Source: JAJPXC01 sp964517875
GTDB lineage: Bacteria > Bacteroidota > Bacteroidia > Bacteroidales > Muribaculaceae
Reading direction: 5' to 3'
Assembly (NCBI GenBank): GCA_964517875.1
Contig: CAZFEU010000015.1
Span: 1-37,635 of the forward strand
Length of the DNA stretch: 37,635 nucleotides
Shown here: positions 7,694 through 15,500 of the stretch, one piece after another
Position numbering within the stretch: position 1 is the first letter of the stretch
Layout: every line of letters starts with the position of its first letter
Made by a program: the position numbers and the translations under genes
Notes under the pieces: model-generated
The model's input: only the letters and a program-made list of their open reading frames with translations
Database searches by the model: none
Told to the model about the DNA's origin: nothing

Positions 7694-8754
7694 CGGCGTG
7701 CGCGGCTTTGGAGTAGAGCGTCGAGCATCACGCAGCATGCCATGGCTTCAACCACAGTTACTGCGCGGGGGAGTACGCACGGGTCGTGGCGTCCGGTCAT
7801 GTGGAGTTTTGCCCGGTTTCCGTCGATGTCGATTGTGTCGACCGGTTGCAGCAGAGTGGCCACCGGCTTGAATGCCACCCGGCAATATATATCCTGGCAT
7901 CCGGTACTGATACCCCCCTGTATGCCGCCGGAGTGATTGGATGCGGTAGCGGGCCCTGGCATGAAGGAGTCAATCATCTCCGAGCCTCTATGCGAGCACC
8001 CCTCGAACCCCATGCCGTAGTCAAATCCCTTGGCTGCGTTGATCGATAGCATGGCCGAAGCGAGCATCGATTGAAGCTTGTCGTAAATCGGTTCCCCAAG
8101 TCCGGCGGGAGCGCCTTTTATGACACAAGTCACCACACCCCCTACGGTGTCACCCTTAGCTTTTACATCGTTGATAAGGTTGATCATAAGCTGTGCGGCC
8201 TCAGGGTGTGGACACCTTACGGCGTTTGATTCGATGAGGTCGGGGTTGTAGCGCGTATAATCGCTGTGAAGCCTTATATCGCCCACCTGCGATGTGTAGG
8301 CGTAGATTCTGATACCCTCGCGCTCGAGCACCTGTCGGGCAAAAGCGCCCGCCACTACACGTGCTATATTCTCGCGGGCTGATGAGCGTCCACCTCCGCG
8401 GGGATCGCGTATGCCATATTTGGCCTGATAAGTGTAGTCGGCGTGCGATGGACGGTAGAGTCGCTCCAATGTGGAGTAGTCGCGAGAGTGGTGATCGCTG
8501 TTTTTTACAATAAATCCAATAGGTGTACCTGTAGTGACACCATGGTACAGGCCCGACAAGATGTTGAGCCGGTCAGCCTCGTTGCGCTCGGTGGTGATAG
8601 GCGACTGCCCCGGACGACGGCGATCGAGCTCGTGTTGCACCCGGTCGAGGTCGATGCGGCAACGCGAGGGTATTCCGTCAATTACGCCTCCTATCGCTGC
8701 TCCGTGCGACTCACCGAACGATGTAAACGAATATAGCTTGCCGAAGGTATTCAT
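7690..8754 (-). CDS. aroC: Chorismate synthase
   Basis: AroC catalyses the last shikimate step: anti-1,4-elimination of phosphate from 5-enolpyruvylshikimate-3-phosphate to give chorismate, using reduced FMN. The 354-residue length is normal. Signature sequences are FGKLYSFTSFGESHG at the N-terminus, RPSHADYTY, the flavin/substrate loop DPRGGGRSSARE, and GPATASNHSGGIQGGIS. The ATG overlaps the ybaK stop (ATGA), and its own stop overlaps the radical SAM start (ATGA), so three genes are translationally chained. No other shikimate gene is nearby; its position behind the division genes looks like operon accretion. Confidence 0.97.
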   Translation of the reverse strand: MNTFGKLYSFTSFGESHGAAIGGVIDGIPSRCRIDLDRVQHELDRRRPGQSPITTERNEADRLNILSGLYHGVTTGTPIGFIVKNSDHHSRDYSTLERLYRPSHADYTYQAKYGIRDPRGGGRSSARENIARVVAGAFARQVLEREGIRIYAYTSQVGDIRLHSDYTRYNPDLIESNAVRCPHPEAAQLMINLINDVKAKGDTVGGVVTCVIKGAPAGLGEPIYDKLQSMLASAMLSINAAKGFDYGMGFEGCSHRGSEMIDSFMPGPATASNHSGGIQGGISTGCQDIYCRVAFKPVATLLQPVDTIDIDGNRAKLHMTGRHDPCVLPRAVTVVEAMACCVMLDALLQSRARR

Positions 8755-9245
8755 ATTATCAAGTCGGCCACGTGGGCTCCTACATAATCAATGAGTTGCT
8801 GTGGATTGATGTATAGTTGCAGGCCCCGCTGGCCGGCGCTGACGTAAATGCGGTCGAAGTCGAGAGCCGTTTTATGGAAATATGTGGGGTAGGGCTTCTT
8901 CATCCCTATCGGTGAGCATCCGCCTCGTATATAGCCCGTGAGAGGGAGTAGTTCTTTCATGGCTATCATCTCCACTTTCTTGTCGCCTGCGGCCTTGGCG
9001 GCTTTTTTGAGGTCGACGGTGGCATCGCCGGGTACCACGCACACCATCAGTCCATGCCGTTCGCCACGTAGCACAAGGGTCTTGAACACACACTTTATGT
9101 CCTCACCAAGCTGCTCGGCGATATGTGTGGCAGCGAGGTCGTTTTCATCCACCTCGTAAGGCACCAGCTCGTAGGGTATATGAGCCTTGTCGAGCAGACG
9201 TGCCACGTTGGTTTTCATCGCACCGGCGGCTTTATCCTTTTTCAT
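8751..9245 (-). CDS. ybaK: Cys-tRNA(Pro)/Cys-tRNA(Cys) deacylase, YbaK family
   Basis: 164 residues of the YbaK/ProRS-editing fold, which hydrolyses cysteine mischarged on tRNA(Pro) and so protects proline codons from misreading. Family strings are KTNVARLLDKAHIPYELVPYE, DIKCVFKTLVLRG, VVPGDATVDLKKAAKAAG and the conserved TGYIRGGCSPIGMKK near the C-terminus. Met10 (9218) is an alternative start that matches many homologues. The ATG at 9245 leaves a 4-nt gap to the preceding stop and is kept. The stop overlaps the aroC start. Cytoplasmic. Confidence 0.93.
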   Translation of the reverse strand: MKKDKAAGAMKTNVARLLDKAHIPYELVPYEVDENDLAATHIAEQLGEDIKCVFKTLVLRGERHGLMVCVVPGDATVDLKKAAKAAGDKKVEMIAMKELLPLTGYIRGGCSPIGMKKPYPTYFHKTALDFDRIYVSAGQRGLQLYINPQQLIDYVGAHVADLII

Positions 9246-9249
9246 TGGT

Positions 9250-10143
9250 TCAGTTGCTCGTCTGAGTCGAGAGGCTTTTTAGCTGTCGGTTGAGCAGTTC
9301 GCTCAGCTGCTCACGCACCTTGTCGACGGTTTCATCGGTTACTCCGGATTCCTTAAATGCTTCAATGAAGGCATCGGTATAATCGCTGATATTGATGTAG
9401 ATGTTATGCTGCCGGTAATCGAGAATCGTACTGACATAACTCAATCCCGAGAGAAAACCCTGCTGAAATCCCACTGTACGCGGACGCAGACCGATGTAAT
9501 ACTCCATTCCTTGGATCACATCTTTTTTGTCGATTTTCTCAGCATCGGGAGTGTTGTTGATTTGATTGATCTGGTATGCGAGGTTCAGACCCACGACCTG
9601 CGCCAAAATTGTAGTAAACTCTTCGCTCTTGCTTTTTAGTTCGGCCGGAGAATAAGTGGACCAATTCTTCTGGATATTGTAGTATTGCTCGTTGATGGAA
9701 TTGACTTGGCTATCAACTACACAATCATTCATCAGTGCTTTGGAAAAAACCTTGGAGAATAGGTCGTAGTCAATAGGAGCATAGTTGGCCTTGGGTTGAA
9801 GGCTGTAATTGAATATTATTTGAGCGGTATTTATAGCTGCATACAGGAAGGTGGGCGATGTGGTGTCGGTCATCATTGCGTGTCTGAACCCAAGCTCAAA
9901 CTGTCCTTTATCGTAATATGATTTGATGGAGTCGGGTGCTTGAGCGATGTTTTGCTCTACGTAGAGGTTGGCCTGGAGGCCGCCAAGTCGTCCTTCGAGA
10001 TATGAAAGGGAGTCGAGAGCTGTTTTCTCAGCCACTTCTTCCTCGTCAGACGAGGATGAAGCCTGACCTCCTCCACACGACCACAACAGGGGGGTTAGGG
10101 CCAGTAATATTATTAAGGTCTTATGCATCATGTTGCTGATCAT
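9250..10143 (-). CDS. Lipoprotein with two tandem FKBP_N-like domains and no isomerase domain, coupled to ftsZ
   Basis: 297 residues. A lipoprotein signal ends in LLWSC (Cys23 lipidated), followed by a Ser/acidic linker. The rest is helical and appears duplicated. Residues about 44-165 (ALDSLSYLEGRLGGLQANL, then FELGFRHAMMTDTT, then YDLFSKVFSKAL) and about 175-290 (QVVGLNLAYQINQINN, then VIQGMEYYIGL, then YTDAFIEAFKES) align with each other. Both also align with the N-terminal domain of the FKBP lipoprotein at 2405-3334 (EEFIRGMVRALKTDTT, VDAFIVAFSNEFL). No FKBP catalytic domain is present. In FkpA/Mip proteins this domain dimerises and has chaperone activity, so an envelope chaperone or adaptor role is plausible but unproven. 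The ATG overlaps the ftsZ stop (ATGA). Met6 gives a neater signal peptide but would lose the overlap. Confidence 0.85.
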   Translation of the reverse strand: MISNMMHKTLIILLALTPLLWSCGGGQASSSSDEEEVAEKTALDSLSYLEGRLGGLQANLYVEQNIAQAPDSIKSYYDKGQFELGFRHAMMTDTTSPTFLYAAINTAQIIFNYSLQPKANYAPIDYDLFSKVFSKALMNDCVVDSQVNSINEQYYNIQKNWSTYSPAELKSKSEEFTTILAQVVGLNLAYQINQINNTPDAEKIDKKDVIQGMEYYIGLRPRTVGFQQGFLSGLSYVSTILDYRQHNIYINISDYTDAFIEAFKESGVTDETVDKVREQLSELLNRQLKSLSTQTSN

Positions 10144-11531
10144 ACTGTGAAGTCTATGACATTGGACGAAGCCGAGGTGTCACTGTCGGTCGGGGTGTTG
10201 TCCTGAGCCTGAGTGGTGCTCGTCTGAGTCGGGGATGCGGGCTTGGGAGCGGGTGCTTGCGAGCGCGATTCATTGGCTTGCGAGCGCATTTGCTCCACTA
10301 TGCGGCGGTCGCGGTTGAAGGCGGGCACTGTCTCAAGTGTTTCGAGCACAGCGTCGTCGTCAAATTGCTCAGGTGTAAGGATGATATATCGGTTCACCTC
10401 CTTCTCCTGACGCATCTTCTCAATCTTACCGGCGCCATACTCCTGGCTCATGCGGTCGATTTTTTCCTCATCGGTGGGAGGGGCGGGAGCGGCTTTTTTG
10501 CGTTCGAAAAGTCCGATATGCGGTTGCTCCTTGCGAGGCATCTGGGTGGTGCGGTCGTCGAATCCGGCGGCGAGGATAGTTATCTTTACCTTGTCGCCGA
10601 GCGATTCGTCGAATGCCACACCCCATATTACGTCCACGTCCTGGATTTCAGTGACAAATGATGTGAGCTCCGAAACCTCCTCCATTGCAAATTTCCTCTC
10701 TGCATCACGGCTGAAATAAAGATTGAAAAGTAGTTTTTTCGAGCCGAGTATGTTGCGGAATTTGAGCAGGGGTGAGTTGAGGGCGTCCTGAATGGCCATG
10801 GTCACACGGTGTTCACCCTCACCGAAGCCGCTCGATATTATGGCCGTTCCTCCCCCGCGCAGGGTGGTGTCGACATCGTTGAAGTCGACATTCATGTAGC
10901 CGTTGCAAGTGATGAGTTCGGATATCGACTTGGCGGCAGTGGTGAGTGTGTCATCGGCCTTGGCAAAGCCGTTGAGCAGGTCGAGGTCGGGGTATATCTC
11001 GGTAAGGCGTTCGTTGTTGATTACCAGCAGTGCGTCCACATTCTTGCCCATCTCGTCGGCACCGTTGAGGGCTTTGAGGATTTTCTTCTCACCCTCAAAG
11101 AGGAAGGGTATGGTGACGATACCTATTGTGAGCAAGCCGCGCTCCTTGGCGGCGCGAGCCACGATGGGTGCTGCTCCGGTGCCAGTGCCACCACCCATGC
11201 CGGCGGTGATAAACACCATCTTGGTGTCATCGTTGAAGAGTGACTCAATAGCTTCTATGGAGCTCTCGGCGGCTTCTCGGGCCACTTCAGGATGATTGCC
11301 GGCACCAAGTCCTGTCTTGCCCAACAGCACCTTGGTGGGCACCGGGGAGTTTTCGAGGGCCTGGCGGTCGGTGTTGCACACCACGAACGACACACCTTTG
11401 ATGCCTTGTCGGTACATGTGGTTTATGGCGTTGTTGCCGCCACCTCCTACACCGATGACTTTTATGTATGTTTGCTGATGTGTGGCATCGAGAAATTCAG
11501 ATTCGTCAATTAAATTGCTGATATCGGGCAT
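10140..11531 (-). CDS. ftsZ: Cell division protein FtsZ
   Basis: FtsZ is the tubulin-like GTPase that polymerises into the cytokinetic ring and recruits the division machinery. 463 residues. The tubulin signature GMGGGTGTG is at 111-119, the N-terminal nucleotide loop VIGVGGGGNNAINHM is near 25-39, and the NNERL and FAKADD regions are present. The GTPase core plus C-terminal domain ends near residue 330. A long linker follows, rich in charged residues and then in Pro/Ser/Thr/Gln. The protein ends SSNVIDFTV, probably the short C-terminal peptide that binds FtsA, though it is unlike the proteobacterial consensus. It follows ftsA after 56 nt and is coupled to the downstream lipoprotein. Confidence 0.98.
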   Translation of the reverse strand: MPDISNLIDESEFLDATHQQTYIKVIGVGGGGNNAINHMYRQGIKGVSFVVCNTDRQALENSPVPTKVLLGKTGLGAGNHPEVAREAAESSIEAIESLFNDDTKMVFITAGMGGGTGTGAAPIVARAAKERGLLTIGIVTIPFLFEGEKKILKALNGADEMGKNVDALLVINNERLTEIYPDLDLLNGFAKADDTLTTAAKSISELITCNGYMNVDFNDVDTTLRGGGTAIISSGFGEGEHRVTMAIQDALNSPLLKFRNILGSKKLLFNLYFSRDAERKFAMEEVSELTSFVTEIQDVDVIWGVAFDESLGDKVKITILAAGFDDRTTQMPRKEQPHIGLFERKKAAPAPPTDEEKIDRMSQEYGAGKIEKMRQEKEVNRYIILTPEQFDDDAVLETLETVPAFNRDRRIVEQMRSQANESRSQAPAPKPASPTQTSTTQAQDNTPTDSDTSASSNVIDFTV

Positions 11532-11587
11532 TTTGATGGGTAGTTGAGTCGTTAATAATGCAGAAATACACGTGATGAGCTAAGTTG

Positions 11588-13147
11588 TCACTCTTCGTAT
11601 TGATCGTCGACATGCTCGTCGGAGAGCAGATTCTTTATTTTGTCGCTGATGCGGCTGAAGAATGCTCGGCGGGGGGAGGAATTGTCGCTGATTTCGATGT
11701 TTTCATCTTCATCGCCGTCTTCGAAGATGTATTCACCTTCGCGGCGATCTTTCTCGGCCTGAGCTTTGCGTTCTTCCTTGCGCTTGCGGTTTTCTATCTC
11801 ATTCTGTGCGCGGCGGGCATCGAGGATGCGGCGCTCAGCTTCGCGGCGTTTCTTATTGCGTATACTCTGATGAAAACCGGGTATATCCGCTCCCACGCGC
11901 GATGTCTCGTCGTCCTCCGGGTTTTCGTTGTACCACTCCCGGTCGTCGGGGTCAGTGTCGATATAGCCGTGATCGGCGGGCGATTCGGTGCAGTCATCCA
12001 CGTGCCCCTCGCGAACGGTCTCGGCAAGTATCGCGAGCAGGTCGAGGGTATCGTCGGGCTGAATGCGCGAGTCGGCTATGCGTATCATCCCCGAGTGGGT
12101 ACCCATGCGCACTTTGAGCTTGCTTTGTGTGGCGAGCACTGAGCTGAAGCCTTTGAGCTTCGAGCCTCCTCCCAACACCACTATGCCGCTCGGAAGGTCG
12201 GCTTGGGTGAGACCGGCATATTTTATTTGCTCTATGATGTTGGTGATGATCTCGCCGGCGCGGGCGCTTACTATATCGTTGATGTTGGTGTAGTCGAGCT
12301 GATCGGGGTTGCGTTGACGCTTGGCGGGGTCGACTGGCTCGATGTTGCCGGCTGTACGTTTCAGGTCGTCGGCACGTTCCTCGGTGTTGTTGCCCAGAAT
12401 CATCAGGTCGCGGGTGATGTTGCGCGAACCAATGGGGAGCACTGCCAGATACACCATCACGCCTCCCTTGTAGATGGCTACGCTTACGGTTTCGGCTCCG
12501 AAGTCGACCATCATGCTTCCCAGGCGCTTCTCATCGTCGGTGAGCACGGTATTGGCCATGGCTATGGGGCGCAGAATGGTGCCGTTGATGGTAAGCCCGG
12601 CACGCTCCTCGACGGCTCGGTATAGGTTGCGCATGGCCGATGCCTTGCAGGTGACGAGCATCAGATTGGCGGTGATCGAGGTGCCAAACATACCTACGGG
12701 TGTAAGTGTTGATGTGCCGTCGACGGTGTAATTGCGGGACACCACTTCGATGATTTCCTTGTCGGTAGGATTGGAGTCGCGGGCCTGGTCTTTAATTTCC
12801 TGTATTATATCGTCGGTGATTCGCGTCTCTTCGTCAAACTGGCGTGTGATTTCTACGGGGATGGCGAAGATTGACCTGCCGCCGATGGCAGCGTACACGC
12901 TGTTGATTTTGCGGGGGGCTACTGAGGGCGCGGCTTCGAGGTGACGCTGTATTCTCTCAACGCTTTCGGCTACTTTGTCAACATTCTGAATCAGGCCGTA
13001 GCGCACTATGCCTCCAAGGTCGTCGCCGGTGAGGCGTTCCTCCTCGACGGCGATTACCGATAGAGAATTGTTGGAGTCGTAAACACCCACAGCTCCTTTG
13101 ATTTTGGAGCTTCCGATTTCGAGGGCCACTATATATTTTGGTTCCAT
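11588..13147 (-). CDS. ftsA: Cell division protein FtsA with long charged linker
   Basis: FtsA is the actin-like ATPase that anchors FtsZ filaments to the membrane. 519 residues, about 100 longer than the usual 400-420. The actin-like core spans about 1-385, with phosphate loops ALEIGSSKIKG (8-18) and MMVDFGAETVSVA (212-224) and the adenosine motif GIVVLGGGSKLKGF (321-334). Then come an acidic stretch (386-420), a strongly charged, probably coiled-coil segment (about 428-470, rich in RKKRREAE-type repeats), a second acidic patch (475-490), and the membrane-binding amphipathic helix (RRAFFSRISDKIKNLL, about 493-508). It lies between ftsQ and ftsZ as expected. The linker is the unusual part. 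Confidence 0.97.
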   Translation of the reverse strand: MEPKYIVALEIGSSKIKGAVGVYDSNNSLSVIAVEEERLTGDDLGGIVRYGLIQNVDKVAESVERIQRHLEAAPSVAPRKINSVYAAIGGRSIFAIPVEITRQFDEETRITDDIIQEIKDQARDSNPTDKEIIEVVSRNYTVDGTSTLTPVGMFGTSITANLMLVTCKASAMRNLYRAVEERAGLTINGTILRPIAMANTVLTDDEKRLGSMMVDFGAETVSVAIYKGGVMVYLAVLPIGSRNITRDLMILGNNTEERADDLKRTAGNIEPVDPAKRQRNPDQLDYTNINDIVSARAGEIITNIIEQIKYAGLTQADLPSGIVVLGGGSKLKGFSSVLATQSKLKVRMGTHSGMIRIADSRIQPDDTLDLLAILAETVREGHVDDCTESPADHGYIDTDPDDREWYNENPEDDETSRVGADIPGFHQSIRNKKRREAERRILDARRAQNEIENRKRKEERKAQAEKDRREGEYIFEDGDEDENIEISDNSSPRRAFFSRISDKIKNLLSDEHVDDQYEE

Positions 13148-13193
13148 GTGAAGCAGATACGGGTTATATGTTAACTTATGGAATGTCTATTGC

Positions 13194-14075
13194 TTAATTT
13201 AGGGGTTTTGTTGCCGTTGACTTGGATGGTTTCGGTTCTGTTTTTTTCACCGGGGTGTCGCCGGTCATATTTTCAACGTCGTCATCCTCCTCGTCGTAGA
13301 AGTCTTCGGCGGGGAGTTTGGTGCGTCCGTGCGACTTGTTGCGGTGTGAGGCTACGAGCTGGCCACGCCATTTCACGGTGATGGTGTCGTAGGTGTCCCA
13401 CCCTTTGTAGGGCAATACCTTGCGGCATAGCGTATTGAAGCGGTCAAACTTGTTGGCTATAATGCTTGTGTCGCCTAAGTTGACTATCATACCGGTGATT
13501 GAAGGCACTACAAGGATGTCGCCGTTGCGTGCCACGTTGATGGCGGTGATTGTGGTCTTGAGTGCTGAGTCGTTCTCGATGTAGTCGATTACCGGCAGCA
13601 CATACATGGGGTCGAAATTGGGAGAACCCTCGTCGACGATTACAGGCACATCGATACGATAGCGTAGCTGTGCGGGCATCCGCTTGCCTTGGCTATTGAC
13701 GTAGAATGATGTGCCGTCGTTGGCGAAGATGCGTGCCACGGGGCGCATCGGCACCACGTGGACATACAGCAGGCCATCGGGTCGACGCACCACATTCGAC
13801 TCCTCAAGGGTGGGTAGCATATTGAGCAGACGTTCAAGCGAATCGGTGTTGATGGCGCTGAGCGCCTGCTTGTTAACAAGCCCGGGGATGTCTCCAAGCT
13901 CCTGGAGTATGGAATCGGATGTGACGAAGTTGCACTGCGTGGAATCCTCGACCTCGATGGCTATGCCCGTCAGTGGCATGGTGCGCCATTCGGCTTTGGC
14001 CATGGAGATTCCAATGGCCAGATATATTATGAGGCCAATGGAAAGGAGTGCGCGTATGAGGCTACGTCGTTTCAA
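13194..14075 (-). CDS. ftsQ: Cell division protein FtsQ/DivIB
   Basis: A bitopic divisome protein that links the cytoplasmic ring to septal wall synthesis together with FtsL- and FtsB-type partners. 293 residues: a short basic cytoplasmic tail (MKRRSLIR), one transmembrane helix (about 8-26), a periplasmic POTRA-like region (about 36-105), and a beta domain with DVPVIVDEGSPNF and GDTSIIANKFDRFNTL. The C-terminal about 45 residues are low-complexity (acidic EEDDDVE, then Lys/Pro/Thr). Sequence conservation of FtsQ is weak, so the call leans on its position between murC (9 nt away) and ftsA as well as topology. Confidence 0.9.
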   Translation of the reverse strand: MKRRSLIRALLSIGLIIYLAIGISMAKAEWRTMPLTGIAIEVEDSTQCNFVTSDSILQELGDIPGLVNKQALSAINTDSLERLLNMLPTLEESNVVRRPDGLLYVHVVPMRPVARIFANDGTSFYVNSQGKRMPAQLRYRIDVPVIVDEGSPNFDPMYVLPVIDYIENDSALKTTITAINVARNGDILVVPSITGMIVNLGDTSIIANKFDRFNTLCRKVLPYKGWDTYDTITVKWRGQLVASHRNKSHGRTKLPAEDFYDEEDDDVENMTGDTPVKKTEPKPSKSTATKPLN

Positions 14076-14084
14076 TCTATGTAT

Positions 14085-15500
14085 TTATTTAGTGACTTCG
14101 GCAACTATTTGAGGCAGGAGGTCGCAGATGTCGCCAGCTCCCACTGTCATCAAGATGTCAAAGTTACGGCTTTTTATTGTTTTTATCAAATCTTGCTTTG
14201 GTATTACCACCGTATCAGCTTTTTTTATGCCGTCGGCTATGATTTGGGATGTGACACCGGGTATTGGCAGCTCGCGGGCGGGGTAGATGTCGAGCAGTAT
14301 CACGGAGTCGGCCAGGCTAAGGGCCTGAGCAAATTCGGGTGCGAAGTCGCGTGTGCGCGAATACAGATGAGGCTGAAAGGCCACTGTGAGATGGCGGTCA
14401 GGATAAAGTGCGCGCACCGATGATATCGAGGCCTTCAATTCATCGGGATGATGAGCGTAGTCGTCGATAATGGCGCGCCCGCGGGGTCCTTTCTCCTTGA
14501 GCCAGAATTCAAAGCGTCGTTTTGGACCCATGAACGATGCGATTGCCTGGCGCGCTGACTCGGGGTCAAGTGTGCCGGTAAGCCACACGGCTGCGAGCGA
14601 TGCGATGGCGTTATCGATGTTGATGTCGACCGGCACTCCCAAGGTGATGTCGCGTATCACCGATCCGTCGGGGGCATTGAAGTCGAATAGTATGTCGCCA
14701 TCGATGTGGCGTATGTTGGAGGCATGGAAGTCACCCTCGTTGCGGCTGTAAGTGTATACCTCCACCGAGCCGTGGGGACGCGGCTTAAGCTTCAGCCCTG
14801 TGTGTACAATCAGCTTGCCGCCGGGCACTATAAGCTCGGTGAAGTGGGCAAAACTCTCAAGGTAGGCCTCCTCGGTGCCGTAGATGTCGAGATGGTCGGG
14901 GTCGGTTGATGTGATGACGGCAATGTAGGGGGTGAGCTGATGGAAGGAACGGTCGTATTCGTCGGCCTCAATCACAGAGTAGGGTGACGAGGTGGACAGT
15001 AGCAGATTGGAGTTGTAATTGCGCAGTATGCCACCGAGAAACGCATTGCAACCCACAGGGGATGAGTGAAGTATATGTGCGGCCATCGACGATGTGGTGG
15101 TTTTGCCGTGGGTGCCTGCAAAGCATATCGCCCTGGAATTGCGGGTGACTATGCCGAGCACCGCGGCACGCTTTATCACTTCAAAACCATTGCTGCGGAA
15201 ATATTGTAACCCCGGGTGAGAGTCGGGAACAGCGGGAGTGTATACCACCAGGGTGGTGTCGGGGTTGCGGAATTGTGGTGGGATGGCATCGGCCGACGGA
15301 TCGTAGGTGACTTTCACTCCCTCGTCGGCGAGTGTGCGCGTAAGGTCGGAAGGTGTACGGTCATAGCCACCCACCTCCTTACCTTGAGAAAGGAAATAGC
15401 GTTCGAGTGCGGCCATTCCTATGCCGCCGCAACCTACAAAATATACTTTATCGAAAGGTTTCAATTGACTAAGATTTGATTGTTTGCTGTGATGATGCAA
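14085..15500 (-). CDS. murC: UDP-N-acetylmuramate--L-alanine ligase
   Basis: MurC adds L-alanine to UDP-MurNAc with ATP, the first amino acid of the peptidoglycan stem peptide, in the cytoplasm. 471 residues. The nucleotide loop near the N-terminus is VYFVGCGGIGMAALERYF, the ATP-binding P-loop is GTHGKTTT (129-136), and the Mur ligase C-domain has DDYAHHPDELKAS. The ATG at 15500 gives a 32-nt overlap with the end of murG. A TTG 12 codons later would remove the overlap, but the ATG is the simpler choice. Confidence 0.97.
   Translation of the reverse strand: MHHHSKQSNLSQLKPFDKVYFVGCGGIGMAALERYFLSQGKEVGGYDRTPSDLTRTLADEGVKVTYDPSADAIPPQFRNPDTTLVVYTPAVPDSHPGLQYFRSNGFEVIKRAAVLGIVTRNSRAICFAGTHGKTTTSSMAAHILHSSPVGCNAFLGGILRNYNSNLLLSTSSPYSVIEADEYDRSFHQLTPYIAVITSTDPDHLDIYGTEEAYLESFAHFTELIVPGGKLIVHTGLKLKPRPHGSVEVYTYSRNEGDFHASNIRHIDGDILFDFNAPDGSVIRDITLGVPVDINIDNAIASLAAVWLTGTLDPESARQAIASFMGPKRRFEFWLKEKGPRGRAIIDDYAHHPDELKASISSVRALYPDRHLTVAFQPHLYSRTRDFAPEFAQALSLADSVILLDIYPARELPIPGVTSQIIADGIKKADTVVIPKQDLIKTIKSRNFDILMTVGAGDICDLLPQIVAEVTK

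Noticed and set aside
7694..7738. Upstream start of the radical SAM gene
   Set aside because: The 15 additional residues lie inside aroC and lack similarity, while the ATG at 7693 gives both the family N-terminus and an ATGA overlap.
10257..12625. Long plus-strand ORFs opposite ftsZ and ftsA
   Set aside because: They are antisense shadows in GC-rich coding DNA; the minus-strand frames encode unmistakable FtsZ and FtsA.
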